Part shown: one piece after another, positions 6,863 to 11,743 of the stretch | Position numbering within the stretch: position 1 is the stretch's first letter | How the letters are laid out: each line of letters starts with the position of its first letter | NCBI GenBank assembly: GCA_900313295.1 | Contig: OMQS01000043.1 | Span: 1 to 11,743, forward strand | Direction: 5' to 3' | DNA: 11,743 nucleotides | Source of the DNA: an uncultured Eubacteriales bacterium | Lineage (GTDB): Bacteria > Bacillota > Clostridia > Oscillospirales > Oscillospiraceae | Notes under the pieces: generated by a model | Database searches by the model: none | What the model saw: the letters and a program-made list of their open reading frames with translations, nothing else | Told to the model about the DNA's origin: nothing | Position numbers and translations under genes: made by a program

Positions 6863-6890
6863 ATTATACTATCCATTTAGCTTAAGTAAA
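6863..6890 (-). promoter_or_regulatory. Probable sigma-A promoter of htrA
   Basis: On the minus strand, TTTACT (6885-6890), a 16-base spacer and a perfect TATAAT (6863-6868). The transcript start would be near 6856, giving a leader of about 90 bases. The -35 is four of six. Confidence 0.5.
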
Positions 6891-6927
6891 GCTTTAAAAA
6901 TTATGAATTTTTTTAGGGGGGAGCATT

Positions 6928-8514
6928 TTGCTGAAGCTGGAACAGGTGAAGCTGCGGCCGGAGCAGCCGGAATCGGAGCTTTCCGGCAAGGCGGCGCAGC
7001 TGCTGCGCATCCCGCCGGAGGAGCTGCTCTCCCTGTCCGTGCTGCGCAGGGCGGTGGACGCCCGCGCGCCGCTGCAGCTGGTCTACACGCTGGCAGTCAG
7101 CGTTAAAAACGAAAAGGCCGCGCTGCGCCGCTGCCGCAGCAAAAACGTGTCCCTCTATGCGCTGGAAAGCTACACGCCCCCCGCCGCAGTCACGCCGCCC
7201 CAGACACCGCCGGTGGTGATCGGCGCAGGCCCCGCGGGACTATTTGCCGCCTTTCTTCTGGCAAACGCCGGTCTGCGCCCCATTCTGCTGGAGCGGGGGC
7301 AGCCCGTGGAGCAGCGGCAGCGGGACGTGGAACGCTTCTGGCAGGGCGGCGAGCTGCTGCCGGAGTCCAATGTGCAGTTCGGTGAGGGCGGCGCCGGCGC
7401 TTTTTCCGACGGGAAGCTGAACACCGGCACCAAGGATCTGCGCCACCGCTGGATCCTGCAGCAGCTGGTCGCCTGCGGCGCACCGGAGAGCATCCTCACC
7501 GACGCCAAGCCCCACGTGGGCACCGACATGCTGCACATCACACTGAAAAATCTGCGCAAAAAACTCCTATCCATGGGAGCGGACATCCGTTTCGGCCACC
7601 GGCTGGAGGCTATTCATGCGGAAAACGGCGTCTTGCAGTCCATCACCGTGGCCGCGCCGGAGGGCAGCTACACCCTGCCCGTGCGGCAGCTCATTCTGGC
7701 CCTGGGGCACAGCGCGCGAGACACGGTGGAGCGGCTGTATGCCCAGGGGCTGCACATGGAGGCCAAACCATTTGCCGTGGGCGTGCGCATCGAGCATCTG
7801 CAAAGCCGCATGGATGCCGCGCAGTATAAGGAGTACGCAGGGCACCCCGCCCTGCCTGCGAGCAGCTACAAGCTCTCCTGCCATTTACCGAATGGGCGCA
7901 GCGTGTTCTCTTTCTGCGTATGCCCCGGCGGGCAGGTGGTGGCTGCCGCCTCGGAAAAGGAGCGCACCGTGACCAACGGCATGAGCGAATACGCCCGCAG
8001 CGGGCAAAACATCAACGGCGGCCTGCTGGTGAACGTGACCCCCGACGACTTCGGGAGCAGCCATGCTCTGGCGGGCATCGCCTTTCAGCGCAGACTGGAG
8101 GAGGCGGCGTTCCGATTGGGCGGCGGCTACACGGCGCCGTGCCAGCGGGTGGAGGATTTTCTGCTGCACAGACCCAGCACGGGCTGTGGCAGCGTGCAGC
8201 CCAGCTACCGTCCGAGGGTGCGCTACGCAGACCTGCACGAATGTCTGCCGGCGTTCATCACCGACGCTCTGGAACAGGCGCTGCCTCTGCTGGAGGAGAA
8301 GTTATCAGGCTTTGCCGACGGCGATGCCCTGCTGACAGCGGTGGAAAGCCGTTCCTCCGCGCCGGTGCGAATCCCGCGGGATAAAAATTACGAAAGCAAT
8401 ATAAAAGGCGTGTTCCCCTGCGGCGAGGGCGCCGGTTATGCCGGCGGCATTCTCTCGGCGGCGGCAGACGGAATGCGCTGTGCGGAAAAAATATGGGAGG
8501 CGTATAAAAAATGA
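6928..8514 (+). CDS. FAD-dependent oxidoreductase, COG2509-type
   Basis: Predicted 528-residue flavoprotein of the widespread but functionally undefined COG2509 group (FAD-dependent dehydrogenases). An N-terminal domain (1-90) precedes the FAD-binding Rossmann motif GAGPAG (99-104), with E122 closing the second strand to bind the ADP ribose. FGEGGAGAFSDGKL (151-164) and CGEGAGYAGGI (498-508) are further group signatures that contact the flavin. It would be cytoplasmic; the substrate is unknown. The start is TTG at 6928, after AGGGGGG ending 6 bases upstream; it is the best but not the only option. Its ATGA overlap with the next gene shows translational coupling to a 2-hydroxyacid dehydrogenase, suggesting both act in one redox pathway. 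Confidence 0.9.
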   Translation: MLKLEQVKLRPEQPESELSGKAAQLLRIPPEELLSLSVLRRAVDARAPLQLVYTLAVSVKNEKAALRRCRSKNVSLYALESYTPPAAVTPPQTPPVVIGAGPAGLFAAFLLANAGLRPILLERGQPVEQRQRDVERFWQGGELLPESNVQFGEGGAGAFSDGKLNTGTKDLRHRWILQQLVACGAPESILTDAKPHVGTDMLHITLKNLRKKLLSMGADIRFGHRLEAIHAENGVLQSITVAAPEGSYTLPVRQLILALGHSARDTVERLYAQGLHMEAKPFAVGVRIEHLQSRMDAAQYKEYAGHPALPASSYKLSCHLPNGRSVFSFCVCPGGQVVAAASEKERTVTNGMSEYARSGQNINGGLLVNVTPDDFGSSHALAGIAFQRRLEEAAFRLGGGYTAPCQRVEDFLLHRPSTGCGSVQPSYRPRVRYADLHECLPAFITDALEQALPLLEEKLSGFADGDALLTAVESRSSAPVRIPRDKNYESNIKGVFPCGEGAGYAGGILSAAADGMRCAEKIWEAYKK

Positions 8515-9476
8515 AAAAAATTGCAGCAGTGGAGTCCTTCTTTTCTCCGGAGCATCGGGTAACCCTTGAGAAAACGGCGGCGGAATGCGGCTTTTCCGTG
8601 GACTACTACCCTGAAGGGCACCTGCCGGCGGACAGAGCGGCGGAGTACGAGGTCATTTACGGCCTGTGCCCGCCTGATGAACTGAAAGCGGCGGCCAATC
8701 TCAAGTGGTTCTGCTGCAGCTTTGCCGGTGTGGACGCCTACATGAACGAGGACATTTATCCCAGCAAAGACGTTATGCTCTCCAACTCCTCCGGCGCCTA
8801 CGGCATCACCATTTCCGAGCACATCCTCATGGTGACGCTGATGATGCTGCGGCAGATGCCGAAGTTTGAGGAGATCGTGCGGGCGCGTGAGTGGGAAAAG
8901 GGGCTGAGCATGCGCTCCATCTGCGGCAGCAGCATCACCGTGCTGGGCACCGGCGACATCGGCACCAACTTTGCCCGCCGCGCCAAGGCGCTGGGCGCCA
9001 AGGTGGTGCGGGGCGTGCGGCGCACCAAAAAGGCCGGCGACCCCGCCTACGACGAGATGTACACGCTGGAAGAGCTGGACAGCATCCTGCCGGAAACGGA
9101 GATCCTCGTCATGGCGCTGCCGGGCACCCGTGACACGGCGCACATTCTCTCCCGCCGGCGCATCGGTCTGCTGCCGCAGGACGCTTATGTGGTGAACGTG
9201 GGGCGGGGCAGCGCCATTGACCAGGAGGCGCTGGTGGAGGCGCTGAACGAAGGCCGGCTGGCCGGCGCCGCTCTGGACGTGTGCGTGCCGGAGCCGCTGC
9301 CCAAAGAGCACCCCCTGTGGAGCGCCAAAAACCTGCTGCTGACCCCCCACATCAGCGGCAACATGTCTTTGGGCATCACGAGAGATCTGGATGTGGCGCT
9401 GTTCTGCGAGGATCTGCGCAACTACGCCGCCGGCCGGAAGCTCCAGCGGCTGGTGGATCGGACGCTGGGGTACTAA
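8511..9476 (+). CDS. D-isomer-specific 2-hydroxyacid dehydrogenase family protein
   Basis: Predicted 321-residue cytoplasmic enzyme interconverting a 2-oxoacid and its D-2-hydroxyacid with a nicotinamide cofactor. The cofactor domain begins with GTGDIG (146-151). The catalytic set is visible: R232 in NVGRGSAID, E261 in CVPEPLP and H280 in LTPHISG. After the second Rossmann strand the sequence is GVRRTKK, with Arg where NAD-specific members carry Asp, which suggests NADPH preference, as in glyoxylate/hydroxypyruvate reductases of the GhrA type. The exact substrate is not evident. It overlaps the FAD oxidoreductase gene by 4 bases, with GGGAGG (8495-8500) inside that gene as Shine-Dalgarno. Length is normal for the family. 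Confidence 0.93.
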   Translation: MKKIAAVESFFSPEHRVTLEKTAAECGFSVDYYPEGHLPADRAAEYEVIYGLCPPDELKAAANLKWFCCSFAGVDAYMNEDIYPSKDVMLSNSSGAYGITISEHILMVTLMMLRQMPKFEEIVRAREWEKGLSMRSICGSSITVLGTGDIGTNFARRAKALGAKVVRGVRRTKKAGDPAYDEMYTLEELDSILPETEILVMALPGTRDTAHILSRRRIGLLPQDAYVVNVGRGSAIDQEALVEALNEGRLAGAALDVCVPEPLPKEHPLWSAKNLLLTPHISGNMSLGITRDLDVALFCEDLRNYAAGRKLQRLVDRTLGY

Positions 9477-9497
9477 AATCAAACACGAACAGTTTAA

Positions 9498-9523
9498 GAG
9501 AGCCGCCTATGAGGGCGGCTCTC
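9498..9523 (+). terminator. Stem-loop after the dehydrogenase operon
   Basis: A perfect 10-bp stem, GAGAGCCGCC (9498-9507) with GGCGGCTCTC (9514-9523), loop TATGAG. No T-run follows, so it may stabilise the mRNA end or be a weak terminator, with the hairpin at 9601-9638 as backup. Confidence 0.5.
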
Positions 9524-9600
9524 CCAATTCGCTTGCCCGCGGCGACAATTTTCACATTTGCAGCCGATCATAGCGGAATCGGCGGCTTCATTGGCAGCGA

Positions 9601-9638
9601 AAAGAGCTTCCCCGTCTTCCGATGGGAAAGCTCTTTTT
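9601..9638. terminator. Bidirectional terminator between the dehydrogenase operon and the NimA-like gene
   Basis: AAAGAGCTT (9601-9609) pairs with AAGCTCTTT (9628-9636), continued past a one-base bulge by CCC/GGG. T5 follows on the plus strand and T4 on the minus strand. It directly abuts the TGA of the NimA-like gene. Confidence 0.75.
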
Positions 9639-9639
9639 C

Positions 9640-10104
9640 TCAGCCGTTTCCTTCTTTTCCGGTGATCTCCTCCACGGTCAGACGCGCCACACACGTCCTC
9701 GCGCCGGCGTTCTTCATGCAGTCCACGAACTTTTCTCCGGCGGCGGGGTCGAACCGGCGGCACAGCACCTCCATGGCGTGCATCCGCTCCTCCTCCGACG
9801 TGACCACCTCCAAGCGGCCGTGGGCGACAGCAGAGGCATAGGCCACGGTGTATTTATTCGGGACGACCTCGGCGCGGGACACGGCGCTCATGGCCGCCGC
9901 GCAGCCGTTCTTGAACAGCTCATACTTTTTTCCGGCCAGCGCACAATGGAAGTAGATGCAGCCGCCCTGCTCCCACGCCCCCTGCGAAACCGGCACGGCG
10001 TAGGGCTTGCCGGACTTGTCCACCAGTGAAAGCGTGGCATAGGGCGCAGCCGTCATCACCTGCCAAGCGAAGGCGGCGTCCCGTTCCCGATCTTTTCTGC
10101 GCAT
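9640..10104 (-). CDS. Pyridoxamine 5'-phosphate oxidase-like flavin-binding protein (NimA-related)
   Basis: Predicted 154-residue split-barrel flavoprotein of the COG3467/NimA-related group. The opening MRRKDRE, then PYATLSLVDKSGKPYAVPVS (21-40) and IYFHCALAGKKYELFKNG (50-67), followed by a beta strand with SAVAHGRLEVV (91-101), are the usual landmarks. Such proteins bind FMN or a related cofactor. Some members reduce nitroimidazoles, but most have unknown physiological substrates, so drug resistance should not be assumed. The start at ATG 10104 is supported by AAGGAGGTG on the minus strand. A good promoter lies upstream and a terminator follows the stop at once, so it is monocistronic. It diverges from the superoxide dismutase homologue, consistent with a redox or stress setting. 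Confidence 0.9.
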   Translation of the reverse strand: MRRKDRERDAAFAWQVMTAAPYATLSLVDKSGKPYAVPVSQGAWEQGGCIYFHCALAGKKYELFKNGCAAAMSAVSRAEVVPNKYTVAYASAVAHGRLEVVTSEEERMHAMEVLCRRFDPAAGEKFVDCMKNAGARTCVARLTVEEITGKEGNG

Positions 10105-10128
10105 GGAATCGCACCTCCTTTTTTCTTC

Positions 10129-10157
10129 ATTTTGCCTGCGGCATCATGTTTTGTCAA
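10129..10157 (-). promoter_or_regulatory. Sigma-A promoter of the NimA-like gene
   Basis: On the minus strand, a perfect TTGACA (10152-10157), a 17-base spacer and CAAAAT (10129-10134, four of six). The leader would be about 18 bases, just enough for the AAGGAGGTG Shine-Dalgarno. Confidence 0.6.
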
Positions 10158-10206
10158 GGGGCGCATATACTGACAGCGAGATTTTTTCGGAAAGGATGCG
10201 CTGCCC

Positions 10207-10845
10207 ATGACCTTCCCCTACACACTCCCCCGCCTGCCCTATCCCACCGCCGCGCTGGAGCCGAACCTGAACCGAGCCACCATTATGACCCACCACGACC
10301 AGATCTTTGCCGGCCACGTGAAAAAACTGAATGACGCGCTGCAGCCCTATCCGGCGCTGCACCACAGGCCGCTGACGCAGCTGCTGCTCCACCCAGACCG
10401 GCTGCCCTGCGCCATTCGGGAGGATGTGCTGGAGCACGGCGGGGCGGTGTATAACCACACGCTGTATTTCCCGTCGCTGGCGCCTGCGCGCTCCACGAAG
10501 CCGGCCGCCGCCCTCACGGGAGCCATTGACCGGTGCTTCGGCTCCATGGAGGACTTTCTGCGGAGTCTGCGGCGGATCAGCCTCGCCGACAAGCGGGAGG
10601 GGTACACATGGCTCCTGTCGGACAAATGCGGCAGACTGCGGCTTCTTTTCACGCTGGGGCAGGCCACGGCGCTGCCGCTGACGCCGGTGCTCTGCCTTGA
10701 CCTGTACCGCCACGCCTACGAGCTTACCTATGGCGATGACCGAGCGGCCTATGTGGAGGCGGTGATGCCGCTCATAAACTGGGACGCTCTTTCCCGCCGC
10801 TACGGAGCCGTGTTTGCCGGCCAGCCGCCGTTTCCGAATCCGTGA
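10207..10845 (+). CDS. Divergent Fe/Mn superoxide dismutase family protein
   Basis: Predicted 212-residue cytoplasmic protein of the Fe/Mn SOD family, which dismutes superoxide to oxygen and hydrogen peroxide. The N-terminal YTLPRLPYPTAALEP (5-19) is typical, and length is normal. All four metal ligands seem present: H29, H84 (in YNHTLYF), D165 and H169 (in LDLYRHAY). Q152 lies at the position of the active-site Gln of Mn-type enzymes. Several second-shell residues differ from E. coli SodA: the second HH pair is I33-F34, the gateway Tyr is H37, the NHxxFW Trp is F88, and in the DVWEHAY motif Trp and Glu become Y167 and R168. It may therefore be a slow dismutase or have another function. The start at ATG 10207 has only a weak, distant AAGGA; no clear promoter was found. 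Confidence 0.85.
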   Translation: MTFPYTLPRLPYPTAALEPNLNRATIMTHHDQIFAGHVKKLNDALQPYPALHHRPLTQLLLHPDRLPCAIREDVLEHGGAVYNHTLYFPSLAPARSTKPAAALTGAIDRCFGSMEDFLRSLRRISLADKREGYTWLLSDKCGRLRLLFTLGQATALPLTPVLCLDLYRHAYELTYGDDRAAYVEAVMPLINWDALSRRYGAVFAGQPPFPNP

Positions 10846-10875
10846 AAAAAGTGAGGGCTTGCACCCTCACTTTTT
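10846..10875. terminator. Bidirectional terminator between the SOD-like gene and the lipoprotein gene
   Basis: AAAAAGTGAGGG (10846-10857) pairs perfectly with CCCTCACTTTTT (10864-10875) over a 6-base loop, giving a U-tract on both strands. It fills nearly all of the 34 bases between the two stop codons. Confidence 0.9.
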
Positions 10876-10879
10876 CAGT

Positions 10880-11395
10880 TTACTTTTTAAACAAAAATCT
10901 GGCGGAGTTAGAGGAGAGCCAGTTGGACTGGACGTCCAGCTCCAGCTTCTGCCAGCCCTCAGGCACCTCTACGGCATAGTAGCCCACCAGCTTCTTCCCC
11001 GGCGCTAAGCTGCCGTCCAGCGTGCCGTCAAAGGCCATGGCAGCGCTTAGGGAGTAACTGCACTTCACGTCGTCGGCATAGGCTTCAAACAGCAAAACGG
11101 AGCTGACGGACTGCTCCTCGTCGGAGATGTTCTCAATGGTGAACTGGATGCCGACGAAAACATTTCCGCTTTCCGGCTCAAAAAACTGCTCGCCTTTGCT
11201 CTCCTCCAAGGTCGTTGCGGTGAATTTCAGATCCTTAAACACCGCTGTTTCGTTCAGGCCGAAGGTGTTCTTCTGCTCTGTCTGCGCCGGTTCGTTTTTG
11301 CCCTGCTCCTCCTTTGACGGAGCATCGTTTGCAGAGCACGCCGCCAGAGAAAGGCTCATTACCAAGGCCAGGATCATTGCTGCGATTCTTTTCAT
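10880..11395 (-). CDS. Secreted lipoprotein with a DUF4352-like domain
   Basis: Predicted 171-residue lipoprotein. Residues 1-19 are a signal peptide with lipobox LAAC (17-20), so C20 would be lipid-modified and the protein held on the outer face of the membrane. A charged linker (21-45) leads to a beta-rich domain (46-171). Features such as FVGIQFTIEN (80-89) and PGKKLVGYYAVEVPEGW (132-148) resemble DUF4352-type immunoglobulin-like domains, found on many Firmicutes surface lipoproteins. The molecular role is unknown. The start at ATG 11395 follows AAGGAGG at 6 bases; the in-frame ATG at 11416 lies upstream of that Shine-Dalgarno and overlaps a palindrome. The gene diverges from a small XRE regulator and shares a pair of operator-like palindromes with it, so the two are probably co-regulated. 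Confidence 0.85.
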   Translation of the reverse strand: MKRIAAMILALVMSLSLAACSANDAPSKEEQGKNEPAQTEQKNTFGLNETAVFKDLKFTATTLEESKGEQFFEPESGNVFVGIQFTIENISDEEQSVSSVLLFEAYADDVKCSYSLSAAMAFDGTLDGSLAPGKKLVGYYAVEVPEGWQKLELDVQSNWLSSNSARFLFKK

Positions 11396-11401
11396 ATCTT
11401 T

Positions 11402-11408
11402 CCTCCTT
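11402..11408 (-). promoter_or_regulatory. Ribosome binding site of the lipoprotein gene
   Basis: AAGGAGG on the minus strand, 6 bases before ATG 11395. It excludes the upstream in-frame ATG at 11416. Confidence 0.8.
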
Positions 11409-11410
11409 TT

Positions 11411-11429
11411 TGACATTCACCAGATGTCA
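11411..11429. promoter_or_regulatory. Operator-like palindrome 1
   Basis: TGACATTCACCAGATGTCA: perfect 6-bp arms TGACAT/ATGTCA around a 7-base centre. It falls just downstream of the predicted lipoprotein transcript start, between it and the Shine-Dalgarno, a place where a bound protein would block transcription. It matches palindrome 2 at 15 of 19 positions. Confidence 0.65.
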
Positions 11430-11440
11430 TATTTTGTGTT

Positions 11441-11469
11441 ATTTTAACATAAACTTCTATTGTTGACAA
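11441..11469 (-). promoter_or_regulatory. Predicted promoter of the lipoprotein gene
   Basis: On the minus strand, TTGTCA (-35, 11464-11469), a 17-base spacer and TAAAAT (-10, 11441-11446), each five of six. The -35 box lies inside palindrome 2. The start would be near 11434. The plus-strand promoter of the XRE gene is less clear; TTGTGT (11434-11439), 18 bases, TATTGT (11458-11463) is the best candidate. Confidence 0.6.
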
Positions 11470-11482
11470 GCACTAAATGTCA
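11464..11482. promoter_or_regulatory. Operator-like palindrome 2
   Basis: TGACAAGCACTAAATGTCA: 5-bp arms TGACA/TGTCA around a 9-base centre. It sits 4 bases before the Shine-Dalgarno of the XRE gene and contains the -35 of the lipoprotein promoter. Its centre is 53 bases from that of palindrome 1, about five helical turns, placing both on the same DNA face. Confidence 0.65.
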
Positions 11483-11495
11483 AAAAGGAGTTTTT

Positions 11496-11735
11496 ATGTT
11501 TATAAATCGAAGCAATGACGGGGCAAATAACCTATGCGGCAAGAATATCTCACGGTTTCGGATGGAGGCCGGCTACTCGCAGCGGGCGCTGGCGGACAAA
11601 ATGCAGCTTGTGGGCATTGATCTGGACAAGAACGCCATTCAGCGCATTGAGTGCGGCAAGCGGTTCGTCACGGACATAGAGCTGGCGGCGTTTGCGCAGC
11701 ATTTTGGTAAGACCCTGGAGGAACTCATATCCTAA
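11496..11735 (+). CDS. Small XRE-family helix-turn-helix DNA-binding protein
   Basis: Predicted 79-residue protein made almost entirely of one lambda-repressor-like (XRE/Cro) domain. ISRFRMEAGYSQRALADKMQ (18-37) covers helix 1 and the first half of the helix-turn-helix. KNAIQRIECGKR (48-59) is the recognition helix and turn, and IELAAFAQHFGKTLEELI (62-79, approximate) forms the last helices. The segment between helices 2 and 3 (VGIDLDK) is a few residues longer than usual. No ligand or protease domain is attached. The start at ATG 11496 follows AAGGAG at 5 bases; an in-frame TTG at 11460 lies upstream of the palindrome and is not used. It is expected to repress its own gene and the divergent lipoprotein gene through the two palindromes; this is inferred from position. 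Confidence 0.88.
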   Translation: MFINRSNDGANNLCGKNISRFRMEAGYSQRALADKMQLVGIDLDKNAIQRIECGKRFVTDIELAAFAQHFGKTLEELIS

Positions 11736-11743
11736 CCGATCAG

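Noticed and set aside
5381..6880. Plus-strand open frame of 499 codons opposite htrA
   Set aside because: Starts inside the terminator hairpin, is rich in His/Gly/Ala/Val, and mirrors the codon bias of htrA; no family features.
8436..9482. Minus-strand open frame of 348 codons opposite the 2-hydroxyacid dehydrogenase
   Set aside because: The sense gene has every catalytic motif; the antisense frame has no recognisable domain or ribosome binding site.
9640..10104. Calling the NimA-like protein a nitroimidazole resistance determinant
   Set aside because: Only the fold family is supported; most members of this group have no shown role in drug resistance.

Overview
The window looks like a piece of the chromosome of a GC-rich, endospore-forming anaerobe of the class Clostridia, probably in or near the Oscillospiraceae. 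The reasons are two sporulation genes (an alpha/beta-type SASP and spoIIP), strong Firmicutes-style AGGAGG ribosome binding sites, TTG starts, Rho-independent hairpin terminators, and a divergent clostridial-type superoxide dismutase. The placement is inferred from gene content and style, not from a database match. I see no tRNA, rRNA, CRISPR array, insertion sequence or phage gene. It reads as ordinary core chromosome with short gene units and well-formed signals between them. No intergenic gap exceeds 180 bases.

Layout, left to right. The 3' end of a SASP gene (1-120, +) is followed by a strong terminator. A minus-strand pair follows: a 96-residue membrane protein of unknown function (1353-1643), with a near-consensus sigma-A promoter, and downstream of it a membrane-anchored polysaccharide deacetylase with a coiled-coil stalk (262-1284). 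Diverging from them is spoIIP (1821-2954), which has a sigma-E-like promoter and a TTG start. Next is a 760-residue protein with 16 Sel1-like repeats and four C-terminal membrane helices (3063-5345). It ends at a perfect 12-bp hairpin shared with the convergent HtrA-type serine protease (5402-6766, -). Diverging from htrA is a two-gene operon with a 4-base overlap: a COG2509-type FAD-dependent oxidoreductase (6928-8514) and a D-isomer-specific 2-hydroxyacid dehydrogenase (8511-9476).

The last part has a NimA-like flavin-binding protein (9640-10104, -), which diverges from a superoxide dismutase homologue with altered second-shell residues (10207-10845, +). A secreted DUF4352-like lipoprotein follows (10880-11395, -), diverging from a small XRE-type regulator (11496-11735, +).

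Themes: sporulation and envelope remodelling on the left (SASP, deacetylase, SpoIIP), envelope quality control in the middle (HtrA, possibly the Sel1 scaffold), and redox and stress functions on the right. The most striking non-coding structure is between the lipoprotein and the XRE gene. Two similar 19-bp palindromes sit 53 bp apart centre to centre, each just upstream of one gene's Shine-Dalgarno. One of them contains the -35 box of the opposite gene. This looks like a compact, self-regulating divergent switch.
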